DNA of 64,000 bases from positions 9,453,671-9,517,670 of the forward strand of contig OZ023206.1 in assembly GCA_963995525.1 (NCBI GenBank), read 5' to 3'. The translations under genes were made by a program, and so were the position numbers. Of the stretch, positions 36,401 through 47,184 are shown one piece after another. Below the pieces are notes generated by a model that saw nothing but the letters and a program-made list of their open reading frames with translations, had not been told where the DNA came from and did no database searches. The stretch's first letter is position 1; each line of letters opens with the position of its first letter. Source of the DNA: Escarpia spicata. Its lineage: Eukaryota; Annelida; Polychaeta; Sabellida; Siboglinidae.

Positions 36401-37324
36401 GTACACTTGATATGGCAGCACGTTTACCTGAGCACCGGTGTCAAGCTTGAAACGAATGCGTGTATCATTAAATGATACGTCTGCCTGCCACTTGTCTGGG
36501 ATGTCACCAATGAACAACGAACCAATGAACAGTTCGTTTTCGACGTCACGAACATCGCAGTCTATTGCTCGCACCACTTTTGACTTGCAAACCGCTGCGA
36601 AATGATTGCGTCGCTGGCATTGATTGCAGACTTTTCCAAACGCGGGACATTTCTTTGCTTCGTGCGTTCGCCCACAGTACTTGCAATCGCGTATCAGTTT
36701 GGTGCTCTCTTTAGCTTTATATTTGTCAGCTTGTCGGCGTTTGATGACGTGAACTTCAGTGCTTGTTTCAGGGTTGCCACTCGTTGACATCGTTTGTAAC
36801 TGTGCCTTGCTAACTTCGGAAGCTCTGCATATGGACAGTGCCTTACCAAGAGTTAGGTCAGTTTCCCTGAGTAATCGTTCTTTTATGCGTTCGTCACGCA
36901 CGCCGAACACCATTTTGTCTCTAAGCAACAGCTCCTGTTGATCTCCAAAATTGCAAGTCGACGCACGAGTGCGCAAATCAGTGACCCACTGATCAATGCT
37001 CTCGCCCTCTTTCTGGTCTCTGCTCCAGAATTTGTATCGCTCGTAGACGCTATTCTCGCGTGGAATGCAATAGTCGTCGAATTTTCGTAACACAACTTCA
37101 ATGTCAGTTTTGTCTTCATCTGTACCATACGTGAACGTTTCATGAATTTCAACCGCGTCGAACCCCATGCTGTGCAGTAGAATTGCGACTTGCGTAACGG
37201 CTGCTTTATCGCTCAGTTCCGCAGCTTGTCGGTACACATTGAAATTTGCTTTCCATCTTCGCCAAGTTACCGCTAGATTGGCCGCGTCAAAACGCATAGT
37301 ATCGGGCCTTCGTAGCGATTCCAT
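33461..37324 (-). CDS. gag-pol: Gypsy Gag-Pol polyprotein
   Basis: Uninterrupted 1,287-residue frame. Gag occupies roughly residues 1-200 and is followed by two zinc knuckles (C214, C217 onward; C233, C236 to C246). The aspartic protease is marked by LDTGA at 294-298. The reverse transcriptase (about 455-640) has FTVLDLKDGFWQV and a catalytic IGDD at 576-579, where YxDD or VDD is more usual; both aspartates are kept. RNase H (about 715-840) shows QSDAS and ETDHRPLEA. Integrase has an HHCC finger (H943, H946, C976, C979) and a D1007, D1060, E1095 core. The tail has proline-rich and basic stretches. The N-terminus MESLRRPDTMRFD starts about 80 bp inside the 5' LTR. All enzymes sit in one frame, so no frameshift is needed for Pol. 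Confidence 0.96.
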   Translation of the reverse strand: MESLRRPDTMRFDAANLAVTWRRWKANFNVYRQAAELSDKAAVTQVAILLHSMGFDAVEIHETFTYGTDEDKTDIEVVLRKFDDYCIPRENSVYERYKFWSRDQKEGESIDQWVTDLRTRASTCNFGDQQELLLRDKMVFGVRDERIKERLLRETDLTLGKALSICRASEVSKAQLQTMSTSGNPETSTEVHVIKRRQADKYKAKESTKLIRDCKYCGRTHEAKKCPAFGKVCNQCQRRNHFAAVCKSKVVRAIDCDVRDVENELFIGSLFIGDIPDKWQADVSFNDTRIRFKLDTGAQVNVLPYQVYSKFASSVPTKPTSCVLTAFGNSKVLPMGTVVLTHTSGDERQAVSFYIVDDIKSAILGHDACERLKLVSRHNIDELKTNEKGKLTKEDLLSEYPAVFNGTGMFAKEYHIETSSEVRPCIQPQRRIPYTRHDKLKQTLDDLKQREIVDDVDRPTDWVSNLVITEKKNGSMRVCLDPKPLNTAIKREHYEMPTVADVQAKLAGKKIFTVLDLKDGFWQVRLSDESSYLTAFNTPWGRMRFLRMPFGICSASEVMQKRNMETFGDIHNVHIIGDDMIIAAVDNEEHDAIIRLVMERAQASHVTFNKSKIQYKVNQVKYMGHIQTPDGFKPDIDKVKAIFEMPRPEDKTSLRRFLGMVKFLSKFIWNESDITAPLRSLLATDVEWAWHPEHDAAIERLKTILTSEPVLRYYDVTKPVKIQSDASQRGLGAALIQERQPVAYSSRAMTSAECNYAQIEKELLSIIYACEKYHQYIYGKVVEVETDHRPLEAILKKPIARASPRIQRMMIRLQRYEINVKYVPGRLMYLADTLSRAYNPKQEETNDLHAEMEVMVHTLVENIPMSAVRREQIQTATAADETMSILRQQIRHGWPEYRRDAPIVIQQYWHQRDELHEAEGIMFLADKIVVPASLRQQMLKVIHESHLGAEKCKARARMCLYWPGMSTDIEEVVSKCQACLRYRPRQQREPLKPHPIPSLPWEKVGMDVMTYNNHDYLVIVDYYSKYPELCKLDSKTASSLVVHCKSVFARHGIPREIISDNMPFNSATFKAFLSEWGVEGTTSSPRYPQSNGESERFVQTLKRMLQKANFEHRDPYTALLEYRNTPVSGMTLSPAEMLMSRTLRTKLPDSKSALRPRVVSATSQLLQRQATYANHYDRGVRTLPPLREGDAVRIRSGATWERAVVSRVENTPRSYTVTNENAQAYRRNRRDLLKTKEKPPLPTPPTAIDEPEAQGRPHHQAVPEAVAPLRRSNRNANRPGWLSDYVG

Positions 37325-37385
37325 AGTTATAGACTAGTGCGGCATTTGTGCGCAAAAGTACAACTTACTTGAGTAGGCGTAGTTG

Positions 37386-37403
37386 TTTATACTTCTAACA
37401 CCA
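37386..37403 (-). promoter_or_regulatory. Primer-binding site
   Basis: Immediately inside the 5' LTR the minus strand reads TGGTGTTAGAAGT, starting with the TGG expected to pair with a tRNA CCA end. It resembles the 3' end of a leucine tRNA with a mismatch; the tRNA identity is inference. Confidence 0.75.
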
Positions 37404-37555
37404 TGTCACAGACACGCTTTGTATGAATTCGACATCTTTTTATTATATGGGCAGAATACAAGGAGGAACGTCATTGGTTAATAAAACGACAATCATGATA
37501 GAACGTAATAGGCAAAGCGTCATGATACTACATAGCATAATTGCAGTGTGTCACA
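37404..37555 (-). repeat. 5' LTR (152 bp)
   Basis: Upstream LTR of the minus-strand element, identical by eye to 33,170-33,321. AATAAA complement at 37,439-37,444. Confidence 0.95.
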
Positions 37556-37560
37556 ATGCC
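37556..37560. other. Target-site duplication, right (ATGCC)
   Basis: Partner of 33,165-33,169. Beyond it the flank continues TTGGTAGAAGACC exactly as in the left paralogue at 9,280. Confidence 0.95.
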
Positions 37561-38538
37561 TTGGTAGAAGACCGTCGTGAAAGTAATATCTACCAAATGT
37601 TAGAAAACACACAGCATCGTTACATAAATACTATAACGCGCTCACAGATACTCAGTGTTCGTTCAAAATGACAAAGATCAGGGAGAAAGTGAACTTCACG
37701 TCCATCGATAGGCCCCAGTCGTAAAAAGGATATATAGGTCTTATGTCCTATTATAGGGGTCGTAGAGTAATCCCTGAAAGTTTGGTGCTCGATGTTCAAG
37801 CGGTCTAACAAGAAAATTTAACCTACTACACAAGCTCGATTATTAGTAAATGCATTTCAATGCCGTATAATTTAATGTATTGCATTTTAAAGTAGATTTA
37901 TACTTACTACATACACATGGAGACCGTTTTACTAGGATAACGAGCTGATAAGGATAATCCATAATTAAGCATAATATATTGTTAAATTTAAAGAGCTTTT
38001 TAAAAAGGTAAACACTGTCGCAGAAACACCATGGCCACTACCTTTTGGTGACCCTGCGACAAGTGTTCCGGTGGCGCATTCTGGTGTTGACATTTTCAGT
38101 ATAAAAGATGACGGGTACGGAGCGAAATCGTATATTTAAAGAGCAAAATAGGGCTTTGAACTCATAAAAATGTCAGTGAAACCAGTAACCTGTTCCTGTT
38201 GTATTTAGCCTCTATACGGCAAATTAAAATCTTTATTATTTATGAACTCATAAAAATGTCAGTTAAACCAATAACCTGTTCCTGTCGTATTTAGCCTCTA
38301 TACGGCTAATTTTTAGTACAAGATGGTTTCCTTTCTCAACATGTGCTAGAACCAATCAGGGTTGAGAATGTGTTAGATATAGTTTTGTCCTCACAGAATG
38401 AATTAGTTGACAATGTCAAGATATGTGAGCCACTGGGGAGAAGTGATCACAACCAGATATATTTTACCATCAAAGTAAAATCAGAAAGGAATAGTAAAAA
38501 GCAGTAGAGAAGACATTTCCACAAAGGAAGATATAAGG
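37561..38538. repeat. Right copy of the flank duplication, second part
   Basis: Homologous to 9,280-10,260, including the 86-bp doublet (38,158-38,317). At 38,538 it continues into CR1 sequence that is missing from the left copy. Confidence 0.9.
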
Positions 38539-39936
38539 ACGTGAGGAAATATTTAGCAAAGATAGACTGGAACAACACACTGAAGAATAAGAGATCAACA
38601 GCATGCTGGAATATCTTAAAGAGTGAAATTTAGTGCATCGTCGATAAATTTGTTCCCATGAAAAAACAAGGGAAACGGTAAAAAAAAAACTTTTATTGAA
38701 AGAAGCCATTAGACAAATTAAGTACAAACAAATGTGGAAGTCATATAGACGTACTGGAAATGATGAAGACAACAACATTTATAAAGAAGCACTAAACCAA
38801 GCTACAGCTGAAATAAAAAATTCAAAGAGAAGCTATAAACACAAATTAGCTTGTAATATAAAACATGACAGGAAGAGTTTTTATACCTATGTTCGAAGCA
38901 AACAGAAAGTTCAGGATAAGGTCGATTCTCTAGAAGATAGTGGTGGAAATATAATATCAGAGGGATTCTAAATGGCAGAAGACCTGAATGAGTATTTTAG
39001 TTCGGTGTTTACCAGGGAAGATATTAGTTCACTGCCAGTACCAGAGGCTAAGTTCAAGGGGGCAGAATCAGACTATTTGTAACCCCGGAAATGGTAGCTA
39101 AGAAAATAAGGGCTATGAAGGATAATAAATCACCTAGAGTGGATGGTATTCTATCCAAACTACTACTGGAAATTGTAGAACAAATTAGCAAATCGTTTGC
39201 AACAGTTTTCAATTTGTCATTAGAAGAGGGAGTGGTTCCTTTAGAATGAAAAGAAACAAACATACCGCTATTTAAAAAATGGTTCGAGAAACAAGTCTGT
39301 TAACCTCAATCAGCCAGCAGTGAGTTTAACTTCGGTGATTTGTAAATTATTAGAAAGACTAATTAAAGATCACATGGTGGATTTTCTTCTTGAACATAAC
39401 TTGATAAACCCATCTCAACATGGGTTTCTTAAAGCGAGGACATGCTTAATAAAGATGTTATGGGTAGACGAGGGGTCATCAGTAGATATCTAATTAGATT
39501 TTAAAAAAGCTTTCGACAAAGTGCCAAATCAAAGATTACTGCTTAAACCAAATACCCATGGCATAGGAAATGGTATAATTAACTGGATAGAAAAATGGCT
39601 GATTGACAGAAGACAAAGGGTAGTAGTTGATGGGAGACTTCAAACTGGAAATCAGTTTTGAGTGGGGTACCAGACGGATCAGTACTGGGACGTATATTAT
39701 TCTTAATATATATCAACGATTTGGAATATCATATAACAAGCAATGTGTTGAAATTTGCGGATGATACAAAAGTGTTTAGAAGGATTAAACGTGATGAAGA
39801 TAGACATAATTTACAAGATGATCTTGACATGTTTATCAAATGGTCTGAAAAGTGGCAAATGTTGTTCAATTTTGGGAAATGTAAATACCTCCACACAGGA
39901 CATGGGAACGAAGATGTGCAAAAACAAAACACTCAA
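38310..39936 (+). pseudogene. Decayed CR1-type LINE, 5'- and 3'-truncated
   Basis: The plus strand encodes, across several frames, the endonuclease end (GFLSQHVLEP, LGRSDHNQIYF), the spacer (KYKQMWKSYRRTGNDED), the RT with a disrupted AFDKVPNQR block near 39,510, SGVPDGSVLGRILFLIYIND (frame 39,658-39,954) and FADDTKVFRRIKRDED. Stops and deletions abound: TAG after KKQ, loss of part of the LTNMLCFLEDITK region, TAA in place of codons near 39,490. It matches the better preserved element at 44,950-48,660 and is cut at about 39,937, where block F begins. Confidence 0.88.
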
Positions 39937-41195
39937 GTGGCAGACTTCTCCTAACGCACGCTACTACAGCGCGCTACTACTATGCGCTGATTAGTTCTTT
40001 GCACCAACGGCTAAAATTAATTAACATATAAATAGAAAAATCCATTGGGCCAATCATCACTTGTCTGCATTGTTGCCAGCACAAAAACATGTATGCTGCA
40101 TCGTGCTGGTGCAGCATACTCCCATTTACTCTTTGCTCATACCTTTTCAATAACCATGATATATATTCTATATAACACATCACGTGTACTTTGAAGACAT
40201 TCCATGCAGAAAAAACAAAGTTGTTTTAAGTATGTCTGCTGCCCCCTTCTCACGTAACACCCATGTTTTTAGCAGATGAACTTACAAACAAATTAAACTA
40301 ACAATATATCAGCGTTGAGCGCGGACCTGCGACGCATATGTCTTACGCTACGTTGATGTGCCGACGTCGACGCTCTGCGCCCACTCGACCGTGAACAGTG
40401 GCGACAATTGGGGCGGGTCATTAAAAATAAGAAAGCATCATAATCATATGAATCCATGGAAATGACCTTTTTAAATTATTTAGTTACATTTTTATTTATT
40501 TTTTAACTACCGCCTTAAGAACCCTGCGTACCCTCCATAATGAGGAGAAAAGCCTGAAAAGGCAGAAGCTCGTGTAGCAGTTTACGTAGGGAAAAGCGTC
40601 ACAAATTCTAAAGCTACTTGTTTCACCATGAATAACGACAGTGCACCACATTTAGACATGCTATTAAAACTTGACATAGTGACAACATTGTGCTTTGATA
40701 ATGAATAATTACATTCTACACATGATACTCAAACATTACATAGTGACTAGCAATGAAGGATGTACGCCTTGAAATGTGCTGTAATGACTATAATGTTATG
40801 CAGGTGGAGCTGGGGTGGAGGCGGGAAACTTAAATCATTGCGATGGTGATCGAACTGACCTGTTTCCTTTATCTTCGACAAATGTAAACAGAGATGGAAA
40901 CTAGCTAGGTATTGATATTACTATGCAGCCTAATCACTTTCATAATGCTGCTCATGAACTCTTTCTTGCTGATACCCTAAAAAAACACTTAAAACGAATT
41001 TTAGTGTATAGGTCAACAGTATTAATGACAAAAAAACACAATGTGCAGAGTGACAAGACTTTCTGTGCCCGTGTATAGAGAATTAAGACGCGATACATGG
41101 AGTATACGTGTGAGATATGTTTATAATGCATAGTGGACTTAAGAATAACAGTGACAGTCAATAATTAATAAGCTTTTTTGCTCGTCAAATTTCCA
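39937..41195. repeat. Right copy of blocks F and C
   Basis: Homologous to 11,800-13,034 in the same order, with its own small deletions near 40,970-41,040. The dispersed CCCCTTCTCACGTAACACCC repeat is present near 40,240. No gene seen. Confidence 0.87.
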
Positions 41196-41760
41196 CGCTG
41201 GTCCGAATTCAAATTTCAACTCATCCAAAAGCTAACTTTACCCGTCCAAATGACGGGTAATTGGATCTCAAGCTATGTTTGGTAATCAAAAAACCACTGT
41301 ACCTAGTTCGCGTATATGTCCACACTGTCTATGTGTGGGTGCAACAGGACAGTCCTCAGGTCCTACACGTTGTATACATGACTAATTGCATCCATGATGG
41401 TGTTCTTAATCTCTTCTGTTGTTGGTTGGGAGAAGGACAACAACTGACAGATACAGCAGTTGTTATCTAACAGTTTTTCTAATTGTGTATGTATATTACT
41501 GGACAATTCACTGCGAATACAGCTGCTGTACTCAGCGAAAAACTGATTATTTCTGTAAATTTGGGCCGTGATTCATGTGTAGGAAACATTCCAGATGTTA
41601 TATCTGTTGACTTTTATATACATGCATGACATTGTGCTGGAATCATGTTTAGTTCAGCTCTGTAGTGATTGTTATGGTGGTTGGTCTAAAGCCAACAGAA
41701 TGCCATCATGATCAAATGACCAGTCATTATTATCATCGATGGAAGATTTCCACTGACTGC
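41190..41760. repeat. Duplicated block G, right copy
   Basis: Homologous to 5,410-6,010; extends the flank duplication beyond the array-type blocks. Confidence 0.8.
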
Positions 41761-41771
41761 AGAGCACCTAG

Positions 41772-42110
41772 TAACCAGAGAATATCTGAACATCAAAAAA
41801 AATCGGACATGTCGGAAAAACAAATGAATAAACTGAGAGAAAATATTAAAATAAGACTAAGAGAATCAAGGAGAAAAAACATTAATCAGGTAGGGCCATC
41901 AACCTTGTAAACGTCACTAAATGCGATTCAAAAGTCCTTAGAGCTATGGATAAGCATGCTGTTCAAATTAACAATTACTGTTGCAAAATTAGCCGACTGT
42001 TACTCGACATTAAGTTGCCATGTAAGTTTAGTTAAAGTGTACAACATAATTGTAACTTATGTGACACCATGTAACTGATGGTGACGTCACATAAGTTCCG
42101 CATTTTGTTA
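41772..42110. repeat. Direct repeat H, copy 1
   Basis: Starts AACCAGAGAATATCTGAACA and runs through GGTAGGGCCATCAACC to the TGACACCATGTAACTGATGG region. It recurs at about 42,699-43,090. The copies share a lysine/glutamate-rich reading frame (SEKQM, LRENIK), but it is short and broken in copy 2. Confidence 0.8.
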
Positions 42111-42698
42111 TTCATATTACTCTAAAAGTTGGCGGTCAGATGCAGCAAACAAATCCCACTAGAAATTAATCACCTAGGTGCAGATGGGGTAGGTGGGTGG
42201 GAACAACAGATCTAAATGCAATGTAACCGCAAATTATCGCAGGATATAATAATCTCTCTCAAATCAGAGCAAACGATCAATATGTAAGAGACAAATGTAA
42301 TACCTTTTCTCTGTGACAATTTCAAAGTGGGAAGCTAAATTGGTGTCATGCCTTTATATACGCAGGAATTATCACGTGACGTAGCTCCCTGGATATACCG
42401 TAAAAAACAAATTTAGGAGTCACTTGTACTTCGTTTATCTGCATGAAATAATGTCATCAAAGTTGTTTTACGAATGTCTGCTACCCCCTTCTCACTTAAC
42501 ACCCTCGTTTTTAGCAGATGAACTTACAAACAACTTAAACTAACAATATAGCAGAATTCCTTGATTCCATGAAATAAAACCTGACTAGTTCTGTTTTCAT
42601 TTTCCAGTTACCTGCTGTATGCCGATGTATTCGGCGGAAAGGATGTAGGCATTTCGCAGACGATGGATAAAAAAGGATCAATTTTACAAAAAGGGAGA
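42111..42698. other. Non-coding stretch with the dispersed TAACACCC repeat
   Basis: No gene seen. A copy of the dispersed repeat with CTTCTCACTTAACACCC lies at about 42,475-42,660 and resembles 11,385-11,560. Confidence 0.5.
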
Positions 42699-43090
42699 AC
42701 CAGAGAATATCTGAACATCAAAAAAAGAGCGGACATGTCGGAAAAACAAATGAGTGAACTGAGAGAAAATATTAAAAAAGAGTAAGTGAATCAAGGAGAT
42801 AAAACGTGAATCAGGTAGGGCCATGAACCTTGTAAACGTCACTAAAAAGCTATTCAAAAGTCCTCAGAGCTATGGATAAGCATGCTGTTCAAATTCACAA
42901 TTACTGTTGCTACTGTGTTGCATTGGTAGTATTTTAGTTCAGAAGTTAGCCGACTGTTACGCGATATTAAGTTGTCATGTAAGTGTAGTTAAGGTGTACA
43001 ACATAATTGTAACTTATGTGACACCATGTAACTGATGGAGACGTCACAAGTTCTTCATTTTGTTATTCATTTTACTCCAAAGGTTGACGT
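42699..43090. repeat. Direct repeat H, copy 2
   Basis: Second copy of 41,772-42,110 in the same orientation, with a small insertion near 42,905-42,950 (TGCTACTGTGTTGCATTGG). Confidence 0.8.
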
Positions 43091-44479
43091 CCAGTTCTGG
43101 TAATTTTCTATCACATAGTTCAGTACAATTAATTAACTTTAGATTTATGTCTAATAATGTAATTAAAGCTTGCCTCTTTGTTATGCGACATAAAGTTGCC
43201 ATGTAAGAATTATGACACCAATGATGCTATCTGTGATGTATGTGTATATGGTTTGTTTTTTCTTTGCTTATTTTCTGCTCATTGATGTTTAGCTCTGATA
43301 GCAAACAAAATTCCTTTGGGCAATAAATATTATTATTCTACATAAATGTCATCAAAGTAGTTGATAGGAATAGCCCTGTAAAGCGTGGATTGAACACCTT
43401 CCTCACGAATAACTGACTTGCGTTTCTTGCGAGGACTCGGCGAAGAAATATGCCTCGTGCTCAAATTCTCCACATCATGTTATGGCTGTGCAGTCTTCGA
43501 AACACCAGGTGGCACAACAGATTAGTTTAGCATCACATAGTGTGCCACCTGGTATAGAAGTCCAACCGTATGATTGCAGACCCCCTTGCCTTCAATGCAG
43601 CTGCCTCTGTGATTGGTGATAGCAGTGGAGGTGCCAGTCACCAAGCATACCTATAACAAAGTGTCGTATCTTGTTTGGTTTTAGTTTTAGAAATATATAC
43701 TTTTACAATTACATTAATGATGATAGCAGTGGAGGTGCCAGTCACCAAGCATACCTATAACAAAGTGTCGTATCTTGTTTGGTTTTAGTTTTAGAAATAT
43801 ATACTTTTACAAGTACATTAAATATTTTGTTGTTATCTTCATAGACCAGTGTTATCTTCATAGACCAGTGTATAATGAATAGCTGCACTAACACCAATTT
43901 AAAGTTATCCAAATGTGCAGTTATCCAAGTCATAAAGATATATACAACATGTGTAATCAAACATCATAAGAGTCCATTCACAAATTACTACAGTGTTGTC
44001 TTTACTATGTGTAATTATATTTTGAGAGACAAATATATAATTACATGCTTAAGTGCATTTTTGCATACAACACAACGTATAACAAATACTGCACAAACAC
44101 CAATCAGAATTTGATGTTGTCAAACAAATGTAAATTAACCATTATATGTTATTTAGTTGCAAATAATGTGGATCGTCATTCTTTCGCATGGAGTGGTAGC
44201 ACCTTGCCCTAACCAGGCATCCTTCTGGGGTGACTTTCACTGCAACAACACAAGCAGCATTCCAATAATTATTAGGATGTCAGAGCTATCTAATCCGCAT
44301 TATATACATTCTAAAATTATTTCGAAACAAACTGAATAATGCTATCCCATATATTAAATAGTAAATCGATGGTTGTGGTGAAACTTGCTAGCTGTAGTCT
44401 GTAGGCATAGACCAGGGTAGTCTAGCCCCATACACCCGCATATGCCCCATAAATAATATCGTTCATTCCGGAAAGTGAG
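43091..44479. other. Non-coding stretch with local tandem duplications
   Basis: No gene recognised. Contains the 104-bp doublet below and a short doublet of TTATCTTCATAGACCAGTG near 43,833-43,871. Short open frames have no domain. Confidence 0.5.
43617..43824. repeat. 104-bp tandem doublet
   Basis: TGATAGCAGTGGAGGTGCCA starts both copies, at 43,617 and 43,721. The copies are almost identical over the full 104 bp, so the duplication is recent. Confidence 0.93.
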
Positions 44480-44890
44480 GGATTAACTGACAGTGGGAGA
44501 GAATGGAGACTTTCTGCTACGAGATTCTCGCATTGTCATCCCGACAGCACTTCACAATCGTGTCATACAGTTGGCACATGAGGATCATCAGGGCATCTGC
44601 AAGATCAAAGCTCTGATCAGAAGCAAAGTGTGGTTTCCAGGCATAGACAAGGAAACGGAAGCAGTCGTCATAGGTTGCATTCCGTGTCTTGCAAATTCCA
44701 ACCGCCGCTAGATGGAGCCACTAAACATGCCTACTCTACCGCGAGGTCGTGGATCAATCTGAGCATTGATTTCTGCGGCCCAATACCGACAGGCGAATAT
44801 TTACTCTGCGTCACAGATGAATATTCAACATACCCAGTCGTTCACGTGACCAGAAGCACCAGTGCAGGGACAGTTATCCCGATCATTTAA
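44480..44890 (+). pseudogene. Ty3/gypsy-type integrase fragment
   Basis: The plus strand encodes the integrase zinc-finger region (frame 44,493-44,711; VIQLAHEDHQGICKIKALIR, VWFPGIDKE, CIPCLAN). After a frameshift near 44,700 the start of the catalytic core follows (WINLSIDFCGPIPTGEYLL, then DEYSTYPVVHV) up to about 44,888. Protease, RT, the second core aspartate and the glutamate are absent, and no LTR was found. It is a relic of a family distinct from the intact element at 33 kb. Confidence 0.85.
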
Positions 44891-44973
44891 CAAGATTGCC
44901 ATCCAGAGAATTAATTCTAGATGGCAGGTGGACAAGGAAGCCCTTTGGCTTATCGAGAGTCCAACACTTTTAT

Positions 44974-45249
44974 CTACACATATCCAGCCCTTCTGAGGTA
45001 TGTGTCGATTTTATTTTTAAACATATTCACATTACTAGCACCCACACAATCATCTGATAATCTGTTCCATTCATTCACAGTCCTTTGTGAAAATGAGAAC
45101 TTTCTTACGTCTAATCTACACTGCTCCTTTACTAATGTAACTTCATGTCCTCTAGTCCTTCTATCTTTCTTAACTGAAAAAAACATATTTCTATCAATAT
45201 TTTCATAACCATTCAATATTTTAAACACTTTTATCTGACCTCCTCTCAA
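44974..45249 (-). pseudogene. CR1 ORF2 C-terminal tail
   Basis: Encodes RGGQIKVFKILNGYENID, then FSQRTVNEWNRL, the usual C-terminal tail of CR1-like LINEs, ending RRAGYV. Upstream in the same frame the minus strand reads LKECGLTTLETRRL, confirming continuity with the RT frame before the indel near 45,295. Confidence 0.88.
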
Positions 45250-45295
45250 TCTCCTGGTCTCTAGTGTTGTTAAACCACATTCTTTTAGGCGTTTT

Positions 45296-46843
45296 TTAAC
45301 TAAGATACCTCAGTTTTGGTATCATTTTAGTCGCTCTCCGCTGTACTCTTTCTAGCATATCTATGTCCTTCTTGCGGTATGGCCTCCACGCTTGTATACA
45401 ATATTCTAAATGAGGCCTAACAATTGTTTTGTACAACGGTATTATTAGTTCTTTTTCTTTATATGCTATATTTTGCCTAATCAATCCAAGGATTTGATTT
45501 CCTTTTGAAGCTGCAATTCCACACTGCTCCGAAAAATTCATGACAGCACTAATTGTCAGCCCTAAGTCTTTTTCCTTTACAGTAGAACTTAGTACAGTTC
45601 CCCCCATTGTATATTCTACATATTCGTTCCCACGTCCTGTGTGAAGGCATTTACATTTCCCCAAATTGAACAACATTTGCCACTTTTCAGACCATTTGAT
45701 CAACCTGTCAAGATCGTCCTGTAAATGCTGTCTATCTCCATCACTTTTAATCCTTCTAAACACTTTTGTATCATCTGCAAATTTCAACACCTTGCTAGCT
45801 ATATAATCGTCCAAATCGTTTGTATATATTAAGAATAATATAGGTCCCAGTACTGATCCCTGTGGAACCCCACTCAAAACTGATTTCCAGTTTGAAGCCT
45901 CCCCATCAACAACTACCCGTTGTCTTCTGTCAATGAGCCATTTTTCTATCCAGTTAATTATACCTTTGCCTATGCCATGGGCCTTTAGTTTAAGCAGTAA
46001 TCTTTGATGTGGCACTTTGTCGAAAGCTTTTTGAAAATCTAAGTAGATGATATCTACTGGTGATCCCTCGTCTACCCACTTAGTGATATCTTCCAAAAAA
46101 CATAACATATTTGTTAAGCATGACCTCGCTTTTAGAAACCCATGTTGAGATGGGTTTATCAAGTTATGTTTAACAAGAAAATCCACCGTGTGATCTTTAA
46201 TTAGTCTTTCTAATAATTTACAAGTCACCGATTTTAAACTCACTGGTCTATAATTATTTGACTTGTTTCTCGAACCTTTTTTAAATAACGGTATAATGTT
46301 TGCTTCTTTCCATTCTAAAGGAACCACTCCCTCTTCTAATGACAAGTTGAAATCTGTTGCAAGCGGTATGCTAATTTGTTCTACAATTTCCAATAGTAGT
46401 TTGGGTGGAATACCATCCACTCCAGGTGACTTATTATCCTTCATAGCCCTAATTTTCTTAGCTACCATTTCTGGGGTTACAATTAACTGTCTTAAATAGT
46501 CTGATTCTGCCCCCTTGAACTTAGCCTGTGGTACTGGCAGTGAACTAATGTTTTCTGTGGTAAACACTGAACTAAAATACTCATTCAGATCTTCTGCCAT
46601 TAAGAATCCCTCTGATATTATATTTTCAGCACTATCTTCTAGAGGACCGACCTTATCCTGAACTTTCTGTTTGCTTCGAACATACGCATAAAAACTCTTG
46701 CTGTCATGTTTTATATTACAAGCTAATTTATGTTCATAGCTTCTCTTTGAATTTCTAATTTCAGCTGTAGCTTGGTTTAGTGCTTCTTTATAAATGTTGT
46801 AGTCTTCGTCATTTCCAGTACGTCTATATGACTTCCACATCAT
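45296..46843 (-). pseudogene. CR1 ORF2 middle: reverse transcriptase
   Basis: A 515-codon frame that covers the whole RT domain: MKDNKSPGVDGIPPKLL (about 134-150), IIPLFKKGSRNKSNNYRPVS, HGFLKARSCLTNML, YLDFQKAFDKVPHQ (267-280), SGVPQGSVLGPILFLIYTND (324-343) and FADDTK with the catalytic aspartates at 357-358. The thumb region RPHLEYCIQAWRPYRKKD and a VQRRATKMIP block follow. It is closed by a stop after PKLRYLS, and the natural continuation is one frame away. The start is an internal methionine; upstream the frame is joined to the endonuclease through a stretch with indels. Confidence 0.92.
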
Positions 46844-47184
46844 TTGTTTATACTTAATTTTTCGATCGATAAGTGTTTCTTTTTGGACCGTTTCCCGTGT
46901 TTTTAAGGGAACAAATTTAACGATGATGCATTCAATTTCACTCTAAGATATTCCAGCATTCTGTTGCTGTTTTATTCTTCGGTGTGTTGTTCCAGTCTAT
47001 CTTTGCTAAATATTTCCTTATGTCCTTATATTTTCCTTTGTGGAAATTTCTCCTGTACTGCTTTTTACTATTCCTTTCTGATTTTACTTTGATGGTAAAA
47101 TGTATCTGGTTGTGATCACTATTCCCAGTGGCTCACATATCCTGACATTGTCAACTAATTCATTCTGTGAGGACAAAACTATGT

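Larger units (their letters stand above)
33170..37555 (-). mobile_element. Intact Ty3/gypsy LTR retrotransposon
   Basis: A 4,386-bp element on the minus strand, bounded by two 152-bp LTRs that read identically by eye and begin and end with TGTCACA/TGTCACA on the plus strand (TG...CA ends). It has one long gag-pol frame, a primer-binding site, a polypurine tract and a 5-bp target duplication. No envelope frame follows pol. Very short LTRs and a single frame resemble the Mag/SURL group of animal gypsy elements; that placement is inference. The intact frame and identical LTRs indicate a recent insertion, and the element could still be autonomous. Confidence 0.96.

Noticed and set aside
33496..36941. 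Numerous plus-strand frames inside the gypsy element
   Set aside because: Antisense of the intact gag-pol frame.
33170..37555. Endogenous retrovirus with envelope
   Set aside because: No frame follows gag-pol before the 3' LTR; only about 139 bp separate the stop codon from the LTR.
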